Below are positions 35,759 through 43,958 of a DNA stretch of 64,000 nt, piece after piece. Under the pieces are notes generated by a model that was not told where the DNA came from, made no database searches, and worked only from the letters and a program-made list of their open reading frames with translations. The stretch is from positions 375,713-439,712 of the forward strand of contig NZ_QMFA01000001.1 in assembly GCF_003285005.1 (NCBI RefSeq), read 5' to 3'. The translations under genes were made by a program, and so were the position numbers. The first letter of the stretch is position 1; the number at the start of each line of letters is the position of its first letter. The DNA comes from Paenibacillus sp. YN15 (lineage in GTDB: Bacteria; Bacillota; Bacilli; Paenibacillales; NBRC-103111).

Positions 35759-35841
35759 CAAAAGCAGCGATTCGTGCGCTTCAGTTGCGCAGGAGGTGAG
35801 GATTGCTTTTGTTTTCTTGTATCTCTTTTTTTTGTTTGTGA
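35759..35841 (+). promoter_or_regulatory. Leader with terminator-like hairpin and 12-codon open frame before the HAD gene
   Basis: CAAAAGCA (35759-35766) can pair with TGCTTTTG (35804-35811), enclosing TGCGC (35775-35779) and GCGCA (35787-35791), and is followed by TTTTCTTG and later eight consecutive T residues. Overlapping it, a consensus ribosome site AGGAGGTGA (35791-35799) precedes TTG at 35803 and a 12-codon frame, MLLFSCISFFCL, ending at TGA 35839-35841. Either would be a way to control the operon downstream: antitermination (GlpP is encoded 1 kb upstream) or a leader peptide. Confidence 0.4.
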
Positions 35842-35868
35842 AATTGTTTTTAAGAGGAGAGAGAGTCG

Positions 35869-36714
35869 TTGGGCAGTCGCATACGTCTTGTTGTCAGCGA
35901 TCTGGATGGAACCCTGCTATCGGCCGAGCACAGGCTGACCAAACGGGTGCTGGAGGCGGTCGGCCGCTTCCGGGAGCAGGGAGGATTGTTTACGTTGGCT
36001 ACGGGAAGGCCCCACTTGACTGCCCGCCATATTGTGGAGGAGCTGCAGTTGGATATTCCTTATATTGCCTGCAACGGCTCTGTATTGGCCGACAGGACGG
36101 GAATCGTGGAGGCGAGGACGCTTCCCCTGGCCCATCTGGCCGGGCTGGTGGAGGAGGCGGACCGCCGCGGAGCGGACGTGCTGATGTTCAGGGAAGAGGA
36201 GGTGCGGATATTCCGCCGCACTCAGGAAATTGAGGAGTATGAGCGCAAGGAATCCGTTGTTTGCCGGGTAGAGCGGCTTAAATGTGGACAATGGCTGTCT
36301 TATGATGTCCATAAGGTGATTTTAATGGGACCTATGGAGGTCATCCTCCCCGTCTGGAATGTCTTCAAACCGGTATTGGGCGGACATTACACGGCATTGC
36401 AGTCGGAAAGTAATTATTTGGAAATCGTGTCCAGACATTGCACCAAAGGGGCGGCCATGAGCCAATTGGCGCACAAACTGGGAATCCCCCGCCATGAAAT
36501 TATGGCTATCGGCAATCAGATGAATGATCTGGACATGCTGCAATGCGCCGGCATTGGGGTAGCAGTCGGCAACAGCCATCATGAGCTTCAGGAAGCGGCG
36601 GATTATGTCTGTGAAGGAAGCCACGGCGATGGTGTAATTGAAGCGCTTCTGCAATTTGCGTTTCCGGGACCGGGACAGGCTTGGCCTGCTCTCCTGCGTG
36701 CCGGACAACCTTAG
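35869..36714 (+). CDS. HAD superfamily Cof-type phosphatase
   Basis: A 281-residue haloacid-dehalogenase hydrolase, subfamily IIB (Cof). Motif I is DLDGTLL near residue 10, motif II is in TLATGRPHLTAR, and motifs III/IV are KGAAMSQLAHKLGI and GNQMNDLDML. These enzymes remove phosphate from sugar phosphates or phosphorylated cofactors. TTG at 35869 is used, with AAGAGGAGAGAGAG in front; no better start exists before the motif. It is first in an apparent operon with the glycerophosphodiesterase (16 bp gap) and a sugar-type ABC importer, suggesting work on an imported phosphorylated compound. Confidence 0.92.
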   Translation: MGSRIRLVVSDLDGTLLSAEHRLTKRVLEAVGRFREQGGLFTLATGRPHLTARHIVEELQLDIPYIACNGSVLADRTGIVEARTLPLAHLAGLVEEADRRGADVLMFREEEVRIFRRTQEIEEYERKESVVCRVERLKCGQWLSYDVHKVILMGPMEVILPVWNVFKPVLGGHYTALQSESNYLEIVSRHCTKGAAMSQLAHKLGIPRHEIMAIGNQMNDLDMLQCAGIGVAVGNSHHELQEAADYVCEGSHGDGVIEALLQFAFPGPGQAWPALLRAGQP

Positions 36715-36730
36715 AGGGGAGTTTGTAAAT

Positions 36731-37450
36731 ATGAGTATCAGAGCGATTGCCCATCGGGGGAATCCGGCGAGATTCCCGGAAAACACCCTGTCCTCCTTCA
36801 GATCGGCTTGCCAACTGGGCGCTTCCGATCTGGAGCTGGATGCACAGCTTAGCAATGACGGAGTTCCGGTGGTTTTCCATGATTTCACCGTGAACCGGAT
36901 GACCGACGGGGCGGGAACCATCAAGCAGCATCTGCTGTCTGATCTTAAGCGGCTGACAGTCGGAGAGAACGAGGAGATTCCCACCTTGGAGGAGGCCCTG
37001 CTCCTGTTGAAGGGGAGGCTCCGCATCCATCTGGAGCTGAAGCAGATGGCGGACTTGTACCCGGGCTTGGAGGAGAAGACGCTGGAATTGGTGCACCGGC
37101 TTGATATGGCGGATCAGGTGATCATCACCTCCTTCGATCATGATTCATTGGTCCGGGTGCGTCAAATGGACAAGGAGATTCCCCTTGGCCTGATTGTAGG
37201 ACACAGCTCCCCGGCTTTCCTCCCTTTTATTAAGGAGCTTGCTGCCTGCAGTCTTGAGATGAAGCATACCTGGATCACGGAGCCTTATATCAAATGGTGC
37301 GAGGAAAACGCGGTGCAGCTTGCGGCCTGGACTGTCAATGAGGCGGAGGACATGAGGAAGATGCTTGGGTTGCCTTCCATACTGGTATGCACCGACAAGT
37401 TGGAGAAGTGGATTCAGCTTAGCCGCGAAGCGGGCGCGGTGGGCAAGTGA
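36731..37450 (+). CDS. ugpQ: Glycerophosphodiester phosphodiesterase
   Basis: A 239-residue cytosolic GDPD (UgpQ size, without signal peptide). The catalytic elements are AHRGNPARFPENTLSSF at the N-terminus, LELDAQLSNDGVPVVFHD and later HLELKQ; C-terminal AAWTVNEAEDMRKML is also family-typical. It splits glycerophosphodiesters into glycerol 3-phosphate and an alcohol. Glycerol 3-phosphate is the effector of GlpP, encoded upstream, so the two are likely linked. ATG at 36731 has GAGGGGAG nine bases before it. Its stop shares one base with the next start (TGATG), implying translational coupling to the permease. Confidence 0.93.
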   Translation: MSIRAIAHRGNPARFPENTLSSFRSACQLGASDLELDAQLSNDGVPVVFHDFTVNRMTDGAGTIKQHLLSDLKRLTVGENEEIPTLEEALLLLKGRLRIHLELKQMADLYPGLEEKTLELVHRLDMADQVIITSFDHDSLVRVRQMDKEIPLGLIVGHSSPAFLPFIKELAACSLEMKHTWITEPYIKWCEENAVQLAAWTVNEAEDMRKMLGLPSILVCTDKLEKWIQLSREAGAVGK

Positions 37451-38430
37451 TGGAGCAGGTCCGAAACCGGGCAAGAGGGTGGCGTCCGATGAATCTGGGC
37501 TGGGCGAGAGCCTTGTGCAAGCATGGAAAACAGGCGGGCAAAGCCTTCCGCCGGCATTGGCAGCTTTATGCGCTCATCGCTCCGGTGCTGCTGTATTTTC
37601 TTGTGTTTCATTATTGGCCCATGTACGGCGTGCAAATCGCCTTCAAGGATTTTATCGGAACCAAGGGAATTTGGGACAGCCCTTGGGTGGGGCTGAAGCA
37701 TTTTGAGCGTTTTTTTGACAGCTATTTCTTTTGGAGAATACTGCGCAACACCTTGGGCATCAGCCTGTATGAGCTGGCCGCCGGATTTCCCATTCCCATT
37801 ATACTGGCTTTAATGATTAATGAAGTGCGCCAGCGCCGTTTTCAAAAATTCGTCCAGATCGTTACTTACGCGCCGCATTTTCTGTCAACGGTTGTGCTGG
37901 TGGGGATCATTGTCATGTTTTTATCCCCCAACACGGGAATTGTAAATACGGCCATTGAGGCATTGGGTGGCAGCAAGGTGTATTTTATGACGAAGCCGTC
38001 CTGGTTCAAGTCGATTTATGTATGGTCCGGCGTCTGGCAGCAGATGGGCTGGAACTCGATTATTTACCTGGCTGCCCTGTCGGGAATCGATCCCCAGCTT
38101 CACGAAGCCGCCCGGGTGGACGGAGCGTCCAGACTGCAGCGCATCTGGCATGTGAATTTGCCCGGAATACGCCCTACTATCGTCATTCTCTTTATTCTGA
38201 ATGCCGGCTCGCTGATGGGAGTGGGATTCGAAAAGGTATTCCTGATGCAGAACTCTCTGAACAAGGAGGCCTCCGAGGTTATTTCCACCTATGTATACCA
38301 AAGCGGCATTCTCGGCTCCCAGTACAGCTTTGCCTCTGCAGTCGGCTTGTTCAATTCCGTAGTCAATTTCATTCTGCTGGTGCTGGTAAACCGGGTGGCC
38401 CGGTATGTGAACCAGACCAGTCTGTGGTAG
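37450..38430 (+). CDS. ABC transporter permease, LplB family
   Basis: A permease of 326 residues (313 if translation starts at ATG 37489, which has GAGGGTGG before it) with six membrane helices and the EAA loop EAARVDGASRLQRIWHVNLPGI. It is the LplB-type half of a carbohydrate uptake 1 (CUT1) importer that in Paenibacillus typically carries oligosaccharides or lipo-/glyco-compounds. Coupled to ugpQ upstream and followed after 16 bp by its partner permease. No ATPase gene is in the cluster; importers of this type use a shared MsmX-like ATPase. Confidence 0.92.
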   Translation: MEQVRNRARGWRPMNLGWARALCKHGKQAGKAFRRHWQLYALIAPVLLYFLVFHYWPMYGVQIAFKDFIGTKGIWDSPWVGLKHFERFFDSYFFWRILRNTLGISLYELAAGFPIPIILALMINEVRQRRFQKFVQIVTYAPHFLSTVVLVGIIVMFLSPNTGIVNTAIEALGGSKVYFMTKPSWFKSIYVWSGVWQQMGWNSIIYLAALSGIDPQLHEAARVDGASRLQRIWHVNLPGIRPTIVILFILNAGSLMGVGFEKVFLMQNSLNKEASEVISTYVYQSGILGSQYSFASAVGLFNSVVNFILLVLVNRVARYVNQTSLW

Positions 38431-38446
38431 AAGGGAGGTGCGGGCG

Positions 38447-39331
38447 ATGGAGGTGCGAAGCCTTCGGGACAGATGGTTTGAGACGGTCAATATCGCCCTT
38501 CTGGCGCTGCTGTCTGCGGCGGTGCTGTATCCGCTCTTGTTCGTGATAAGCGCATCCGTCAGCAATCCGTCCGCCGTTCTGGCAGGGGATATGTGGCTGT
38601 GGCCGGTGGACATCAGTCTGACCGGTTACCGGAAGGTGCTGGAAAACAAAGAGCTGCTGACGGGGTATGGCAATACGATTCTGTATACCGCAGTCGGCAC
38701 GACGGTGAATCTGATTATGACCGTTCTGGCCGCCTACCCCCTTTCGCGCTCGCAATTATGGGGAAGGAATGCCATTACCGCCCTGCTGGTGTTTACGATG
38801 TTTTTCAGCGGGGGCCTGATTCCCGCCTACATGGTGGTGAAGACCCTGGGCTTGAATAATACCATGTGGGCGCTGATTTTGCCCGGGGCGGTCTCCGTCT
38901 GGAATATTTTTATTACCAGAACCTTCTTTCAATCCAGCATCCCGGGAGAGCTCCAGGAGGCGGCTTCCATAGACGGCTGCTCCGATACGGGGATTTTGCT
39001 CCGCATTGTGCTGCCCCTTTCGGCTCCCATTCTGGCGGTGATGGTCTTGTTCTACGCTGTTGGCCATTGGAATGCGTATTTTAACGCCTTGATCTACCTG
39101 ACGGACCGGAAGCAATATCCCTTGCAGCTGTTCTTGCGGGAAATTCTGATTCAGGGCCAGATGGAGCAAATGGTAAATTCCGGCGATTCCTCCCATGCCC
39201 AGGCCATTATGGATGAGGAGGCGATTAAATACGCTGCTGTTGTAGTGACCAACCTGCCAATATTCATGCTGTATCCCTTTTTGCAAAAATATTTTGTCAA
39301 AGGCGTTATGATCGGAGCTTTAAAAGGTTAA
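38447..39331 (+). CDS. ABC transporter permease, YtcP/LplC family
   Basis: A 294-residue CUT1 permease with six helices; EAA loop EAASIDGCSDTGILLRIVLPLS and the ending VKGVMIGALKG, characteristic of YtcP/LplC proteins. ATG at 38447 follows GGGAGG by eight bases; GTG nine bases upstream is less likely. It pairs with the LplB-type permease encoded just before. The stop overlaps an ATG of the following frame, but the better start of the binding protein lies 39 bp later. Confidence 0.93.
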   Translation: MEVRSLRDRWFETVNIALLALLSAAVLYPLLFVISASVSNPSAVLAGDMWLWPVDISLTGYRKVLENKELLTGYGNTILYTAVGTTVNLIMTVLAAYPLSRSQLWGRNAITALLVFTMFFSGGLIPAYMVVKTLGLNNTMWALILPGAVSVWNIFITRTFFQSSIPGELQEAASIDGCSDTGILLRIVLPLSAPILAVMVLFYAVGHWNAYFNALIYLTDRKQYPLQLFLREILIQGQMEQMVNSGDSSHAQAIMDEEAIKYAAVVVTNLPIFMLYPFLQKYFVKGVMIGALKG

Positions 39332-39369
39332 TGTATCCCATTTTGCCCGAGAAACAGGAGGAGAAAGCA

Positions 39370-41007
39370 ATGAAAATGACATGGAATAAATGGATGGGCA
39401 TCACCCTTTCATCCATCATGGTGACGGGGCTATTGACTGGATGCAATACGGATCAGGAGGTTGGCAAGCAGGATTCCGCAAACAAACCCACGGCAGAGGC
39501 CAACGCCAATCTGAATAAGAGCGGAATGCCTATCGTCAATGAACCCATTGAGCTGACCTTCTTTACCGGTCTGGCCGCGACCAATGGAAGCACTCCTTTT
39601 GAGGAGCGTCTGGTCTATAAGGAATATGCGAAAATGTCCAATGTAAATGTGAAATTTCAATTTATTCCCTTTGACAGCCTGACGGAGAAACGGAATCTGG
39701 CCCTGGCCAATGGGGATTACCCCGACGCCTTCTTCACGGCCCGCATGCCTGCCGCCGATCTGATGAGATACGGCAGCGAGGGAGCCTTTGTGAAAGTTGA
39801 CGAGATGCTGGATTATGCGCCAAACCTGAAGGGCCTGATGGAGAAATACCCTGACCTGAAGAAAGCTCTGACCATGCCCGACGGCCACATCTACTCCTTT
39901 CCCTCCTTCTACAGCCCGGAATTTCTGCCTATGCTGATCGGCACCCCGTTGTGGGTCAAGCAGGATTATTTGGACAAGATGGGGCTGAAGGAGCCGAAAA
40001 CCATTGATGAATTTTATGAATTTCTGAAGGCGGCCAAAACCACCGACCTGAACGGGAATGGCCAGGCGGACGAGCTCCCCTACAGCGGCACAGGCATCGG
40101 TCCTTTGATCGACCAGTTAAAAGGCGCATGGGGAGTAGGCAATCGCGGGCTTGGCCATAAATTTGTCGATGTTGATCCGGCCAACGGCAAGCTGCGTTTC
40201 TTCCGCCTGACCGACAATTACCGCAGTATGCTGCAATTCCTGAACAAGCTGTACCAGGAGGGGCTGATTGACAAGGATGTGTTTACCCAGGACGGTAAGA
40301 CATTGTATGCCAAGGGAGCCAAGGGGCAGCTTGCGTCCACCATTAACCCCAATCCCAAAACGCAGTTTAACGGCGAGGGATATTTTGGTCTGGGCGCTCT
40401 GAAGGGACCCAATGGCGATCAAATGTATACCCATATTAAGGTGCCGATGGTTTGGCCGGGAGCGTTTGTCATTACCAGCAAAAACAAGCATCCGGAGGCA
40501 ACGGTTCGCTGGATGGATCATTTCTTCGGCGACGAAGGCGGGACGTTTTTCTTTATGGGCAAGGAGGGGGTCAGCTATACCAAGCAGGCGGACGGCACTC
40601 TTGAATATGTGGATTCCATTAAGAACAGTCCGGAGGGGCTTACTCTGGACCAGGCATTGACCAAGTATGTGTCCTGGATGGGAGGCAGTTATCCGGGCTA
40701 TGTGCAGCACAGCTACTTCAAGGGTTCGGAGTCGCTGCCGGAATCCGTTGAAGCCGGCGAGAAGGCCAAGCCGTATGCCATTAAGGATCTGTGGTACAAC
40801 TTCAACTACACGGAAGAGGAAACGGAGTTCATGAGCACCATCGGCACCGATATTCAGAATTACATCAACGAGATGGAGTCCAAGTTTATTACAGGAGCAG
40901 CCTCCTTCTCGGAATGGGACAAGTATGTGAAGACGGCAACGGGAATGGGACTCGACCGGTATATGAAGGTTTATCAGGGAGCCTTTGAGCGGTACGACAG
41001 CAACTAG
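39370..41007 (+). CDS. Extracellular solute-binding lipoprotein (LipO-like, family 1)
   Basis: A 545-residue lipoprotein: signal peptide with lipobox TGLLTG-C, then a large family 1 binding domain (ELTFFTGLAATNGSTPFEER, NGDYPDAFFTARMPAADLMRYG, KTIDEFYEFLKAAKTTDLNGNG). The calcium-loop-like DLNGNGQADELPYS is usual in this group. It delivers the solute to the two permeases upstream. ATG at 39370 has AGGAGG eight bases before it, better than ATG 39331. Last gene of the HAD-ugpQ-ABC operon. Substrate is unknown; the neighbours point to a glycerophosphoryl or phosphorylated saccharide. Confidence 0.92.
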   Translation: MKMTWNKWMGITLSSIMVTGLLTGCNTDQEVGKQDSANKPTAEANANLNKSGMPIVNEPIELTFFTGLAATNGSTPFEERLVYKEYAKMSNVNVKFQFIPFDSLTEKRNLALANGDYPDAFFTARMPAADLMRYGSEGAFVKVDEMLDYAPNLKGLMEKYPDLKKALTMPDGHIYSFPSFYSPEFLPMLIGTPLWVKQDYLDKMGLKEPKTIDEFYEFLKAAKTTDLNGNGQADELPYSGTGIGPLIDQLKGAWGVGNRGLGHKFVDVDPANGKLRFFRLTDNYRSMLQFLNKLYQEGLIDKDVFTQDGKTLYAKGAKGQLASTINPNPKTQFNGEGYFGLGALKGPNGDQMYTHIKVPMVWPGAFVITSKNKHPEATVRWMDHFFGDEGGTFFFMGKEGVSYTKQADGTLEYVDSIKNSPEGLTLDQALTKYVSWMGGSYPGYVQHSYFKGSESLPESVEAGEKAKPYAIKDLWYNFNYTEEETEFMSTIGTDIQNYINEMESKFITGAASFSEWDKYVKTATGMGLDRYMKVYQGAFERYDSN

Positions 41008-41206
41008 GCTTGCTTATGAAGGCTTGGACACTTGGACACCTTAACATTCGATCCAATCAAGGCCGACAAAACGTGTTTGGGCATCCAAGGCACTCCTTTT
41101 CCGGTAAGGAATGAAACTCGGTAGCTACTCTGCTTTTGGTGACAGTTTATCCTATTTATAGTAGATGATGGTGGGGTGTTGGGGACGTGGAAAAATATGG
41201 AGTGTC

Positions 41207-41391
41207 CATAATGTAAAAGTACATTTATTTCATGAGTCAGCTGCTGGAACGGAGGGTCATAATGCAAAAGTGCATCTATTTCACGTGGATTTTAGCTTTT
41301 TGGCGGTTTCAAGCGAAAATAATTGCACTTTTGCATTATGGGCGGCAAAAAAGAGGAATTTATTAAAAATTAACTGCACTTTTACATGATA
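41207..41391. repeat. Four-unit inverted repeat element, class 3, locus III (2 forward + 2 inverted units)
   Basis: Forward units CATAATGTAAAAGTACATTT (41207) and CATAATGCAAAAGTGCATCT (41258) are 51 bp apart; inverted units at 41315-41340 and 41366-41391 are also 51 bp apart. Each unit is a small dyad, ATGYA-AAAG-TRCAT, followed by a TTATTT-like tail. In the two forward units the arms differ but remain complementary (GTA/TAC and GCA/TGC). Sequence is unrelated to classes 1 and 2, architecture is the same. Confidence 0.85.
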
Positions 41392-41557
41392 ACATTGGTA
41401 AATTCTGGATTAGTGGCAGGATGGCGCTCAAAAAACCTACCTTCGGCTAGAGCAGGGAGCGCTATCCGGATCGTACATCCGTTATTCATCCAATTCGCGC
41501 TCTTACGGACATAGCTGAGTAGTTACGAGACTCGCTGAATATTTATTCCACCAAAGA

Positions 41558-41603
41558 AACCCAAGAGTTAAGCGGCTTGTTTCCGCTTCGCTCTTGGGTT
41601 TTT
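41558..41603 (+). terminator. Terminator between the ABC operon and uxaC
   Basis: AACCCAAGAG pairs perfectly with CTCTTGGGTT, with an inner AGCGG/CCGCT stem, then T residues on the plus strand. It would stop plus-strand read-through into uxaC. Confidence 0.8.
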
Positions 41604-41627
41604 GGCGTCCGCCGCGGCGCGGCATTG

Positions 41628-41661
41628 CAAAAAGCCCCCGGCGCCCGAGGCGCTGGAGGCT
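41628..41661 (-). terminator. Terminator of uxaC
   Basis: Minus strand: AGCC, GCGCC and GGCGC, GGCT blocks form a stem followed by five T residues, 22 bp past the uxaC stop. Confidence 0.8.
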
Positions 41662-41683
41662 CAAAACGCAAGCTTGCAAATCT

Positions 41684-43096
41684 CTACGCCAGGGACGGGA
41701 AGCCGAAGTAGTTCTTGGCGTTGTTGTAGCTGATATCGGACACAATGCCGCCCAGGAGCTCGATGTCCGCGGGGAACTCGCCGTTCTCCACCCACTCGCC
41801 GAACAGGTTGCACAGAATCCGGCGGAAATATTCGTGGCGGGTGTAGGACAGGAAGCTGCGGGAGTCGGTGAGCATACCCACAAAGCGGCTCAGCAGGCCC
41901 AGGTCGCCCAGGGTTTTCATTTGGTGAATCATGCCTTCCTTGGTATCCAGGAACCACCATGCGGAGCCCAGTTGAATCTTGCCGGCCACGCCGCCGCCCT
42001 GGAATGCGCCCATCAGGGTGCCCAATGCAGGCATATCCTTGGGGTGCAGGGAGTACAGGATGGTCTTGGGCAGACCGGCTTCCTGGTCGATGGCGTCCAG
42101 CAAACGGCTCAGCGGATAAGCCACGCTGCTGTCGTTCATGGAGTCATAGCCGGTATCCGGTCCCAGCTTGTTGAACATGACGGTGTTGTTATTCCGTCCG
42201 GCATTGATGTGGTACTGCATGGCCCAGCCGTGCTCGGAGTACAGCTTGCCCAGGAAGATCAGGGTGTAGGCTTTATATTTCTTTTCGTCCTCTTCGCTTA
42301 CCGGGTTGCCTTGGAGGGCCTTGGCAAACACATAACCGGCTTCCTCGCGGGAGGTCGGCGCGTACGGCACATAGTCCAGGGCATGGTCGGAAACCAGACA
42401 GCCGGCGTCATGGAAGAATTGCACACGGGCTTCCAGCGCGTTCAGAAGGTCCTCATAGGTATTGATGGGAGCGCCGGCAACCTCGGCCAGCTTGGCCAGC
42501 CACGGCAGGAAGGTGGCGCGGTTGATTTCCAGCGCCTTGTCGGGACGGAAAGATGGCAGCACGGCCACCGGGAAGGAGGTATCCTCCTTCAGCTTCAGGT
42601 GGTATTCCAGAGAATCTACAGGATCGTCGGTGGTGCAAACCACTTTGACGTTGGAATTGACGATCAGATCCCGGGCGCCGAAGCCTTCGCCGGTCAGCTT
42701 GGCATTGGCTTTTTCCCAGATGGCGGGGGCATTCTGCTCATTCAGCACATCATAGATGCCGAAGAAGCGCTGCAGCTCCAGGTGGGACCAGTGGTACAGC
42801 GGGTTGCCGATGGCGGTGGAGCAGGTTTTGACATAGGCCAGAAACTTCTCGTAGTCAGGCGCGTCGCCGGTCACATAACGCTCTTCCACACCATTGGAGC
42901 GCATCGCTCTCCACTTGTAGTGGTCGCCGCCCAGCCAAACCTCGGTAATATTCTTATAGGTCTTGTTCTCGTAGATTTCCTGCGGGCTCAAATGGCAGTG
43001 ATAATCGATGATCGGCATGTTCTTGGCGTAGTCATGATAGAGCTTCACGGCCGTTTCGTTGGACAAGAGAAAGTTTTCATCCAGAAAGGGTTTCAT
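41684..43096 (-). CDS. uxaC: Glucuronate isomerase
   Basis: A 470-residue UxaC, the family's usual size. Diagnostic parts are MPIIDYHCHLSPQEI (metal-ligand histidines), NPLYHWSHLELQRFFGI, VVCTTDDPVDSLEYH, DHALDYVPY, GWAMQYHINAGRNNN and MLTDSRSFLSYTRHEYFRRIL. It interconverts D-glucuronate and D-fructuronate (also galacturonate and tagaturonate), the first step in uronate breakdown in the cytoplasm. The next enzymes (UxuA/UxuB or UxaA/UxaB) are not nearby; the gene is a single unit with its own terminator. Start ATG has AGGA four bases before it. It diverges from the TRIC-like gene. Confidence 0.97.
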   Translation of the reverse strand: MKPFLDENFLLSNETAVKLYHDYAKNMPIIDYHCHLSPQEIYENKTYKNITEVWLGGDHYKWRAMRSNGVEERYVTGDAPDYEKFLAYVKTCSTAIGNPLYHWSHLELQRFFGIYDVLNEQNAPAIWEKANAKLTGEGFGARDLIVNSNVKVVCTTDDPVDSLEYHLKLKEDTSFPVAVLPSFRPDKALEINRATFLPWLAKLAEVAGAPINTYEDLLNALEARVQFFHDAGCLVSDHALDYVPYAPTSREEAGYVFAKALQGNPVSEEDEKKYKAYTLIFLGKLYSEHGWAMQYHINAGRNNNTVMFNKLGPDTGYDSMNDSSVAYPLSRLLDAIDQEAGLPKTILYSLHPKDMPALGTLMGAFQGGGVAGKIQLGSAWWFLDTKEGMIHQMKTLGDLGLLSRFVGMLTDSRSFLSYTRHEYFRRILCNLFGEWVENGEFPADIELLGGIVSDISYNNAKNYFGFPSLA

Positions 43097-43286
43097 TTGA
43101 TCCTAAGCCACCTTCGTTAAAATATGGTTTTTTTCAAACTCACATCTACAAGCATACTACAAATATGTTAACGTGAACAATAGATAATGTGAACAGGTTG
43201 TGAGCAGTTTTTTCCGGCGTATTCCACCGGTGGCCGATTTCGGTTACAATAGGCTGGAATGAAGAGTAGAGGGGATACGTTGCACC

Positions 43287-43925
43287 ATGCAGCTCATCGA
43301 GGTTTTCATCTATCTGGGCATTGTCGCGGCGGGGATTTCCGGCGCCGTCATCGGGATTCAAAAGGAGATGGACCTGTTCGGGGTCACCAGCCTTTGCGTG
43401 GCTACCTCCTTGGGCGGCGGGATTGTCCGGGATTTGCTCATCGGGGTTATTCCGCCTGTGGCTTTTGTGGAGCCCAAGTATTTTGTGTCCAGCCTTGCGG
43501 CCGGATTGCTGACATGGGTATTTTACCCCTATATTAGCCGTTTTAATAATCTCCTCATGGTTTCCGACGCCGTGGGGCTGGGCGTATTTACCGCGGTAGG
43601 GGCCAAAGCGGCTCTGGGCCTGGGTTACGATGAGCCGTTCATCATACTGTCCATGGGGCTGATCACCGGGATCGGCGGCGGCGTAGTGCGGGATCTGTTC
43701 AGCCGGGAGATTCCCTACGTCTTCCGCAAGGAGGTGTATGCGGTGGCGTCCATATTGGGGGCGGGCAGCCTCGTTCTGGTGCATGATTTTATCCCCGTAA
43801 CCTTCGCCATGTATATCTGCCTGCTGGTTACCTTCCTGGTCAGGGTACTGTGCGTCATGTATTCCGTCAATTTTCCCGTGTACCGCATTCCCCAGGCGCG
43901 GGATACGAAAAAGCACCAAGGCTAG
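43287..43925 (+). CDS. TRIC-like cation channel family protein (UPF0126)
   Basis: A 212-residue membrane protein with seven hydrophobic helices arranged as two three-helix repeats, each with the glycine-rich signature: GGGIVRDLLIG and GGGVVRDLFS. Bacterial homologues of trimeric intracellular cation channels (YadS/YvgS-like UPF0126) share this pattern and pass monovalent cations; glycine or amino acid transport has also been suggested for relatives. ATG at 43287 has GAGGGG about 12 bases upstream. The gene ends 33 bp before the AraC-type regulator, but the link is probably only proximity. Confidence 0.9.
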   Translation: MQLIEVFIYLGIVAAGISGAVIGIQKEMDLFGVTSLCVATSLGGGIVRDLLIGVIPPVAFVEPKYFVSSLAAGLLTWVFYPYISRFNNLLMVSDAVGLGVFTAVGAKAALGLGYDEPFIILSMGLITGIGGGVVRDLFSREIPYVFRKEVYAVASILGAGSLVLVHDFIPVTFAMYICLLVTFLVRVLCVMYSVNFPVYRIPQARDTKKHQG

Positions 43926-43958
43926 CGGGGATTATATCTCCGCCTCCGGCGAAGGGGG

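Larger units (their letters stand above)
41008..41683. other. Non-coding stretch between the ABC operon and uxaC
   Basis: 676 bp. It contains the class 3 four-unit element (41207-41391), a single degenerate class 2-like unit (CGGATCGTACATCCGTTATT at about 41470-41489), and two terminators (41558-41603 and 41628-41661). No gene with a ribosome site is apparent. Confidence 0.7.
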
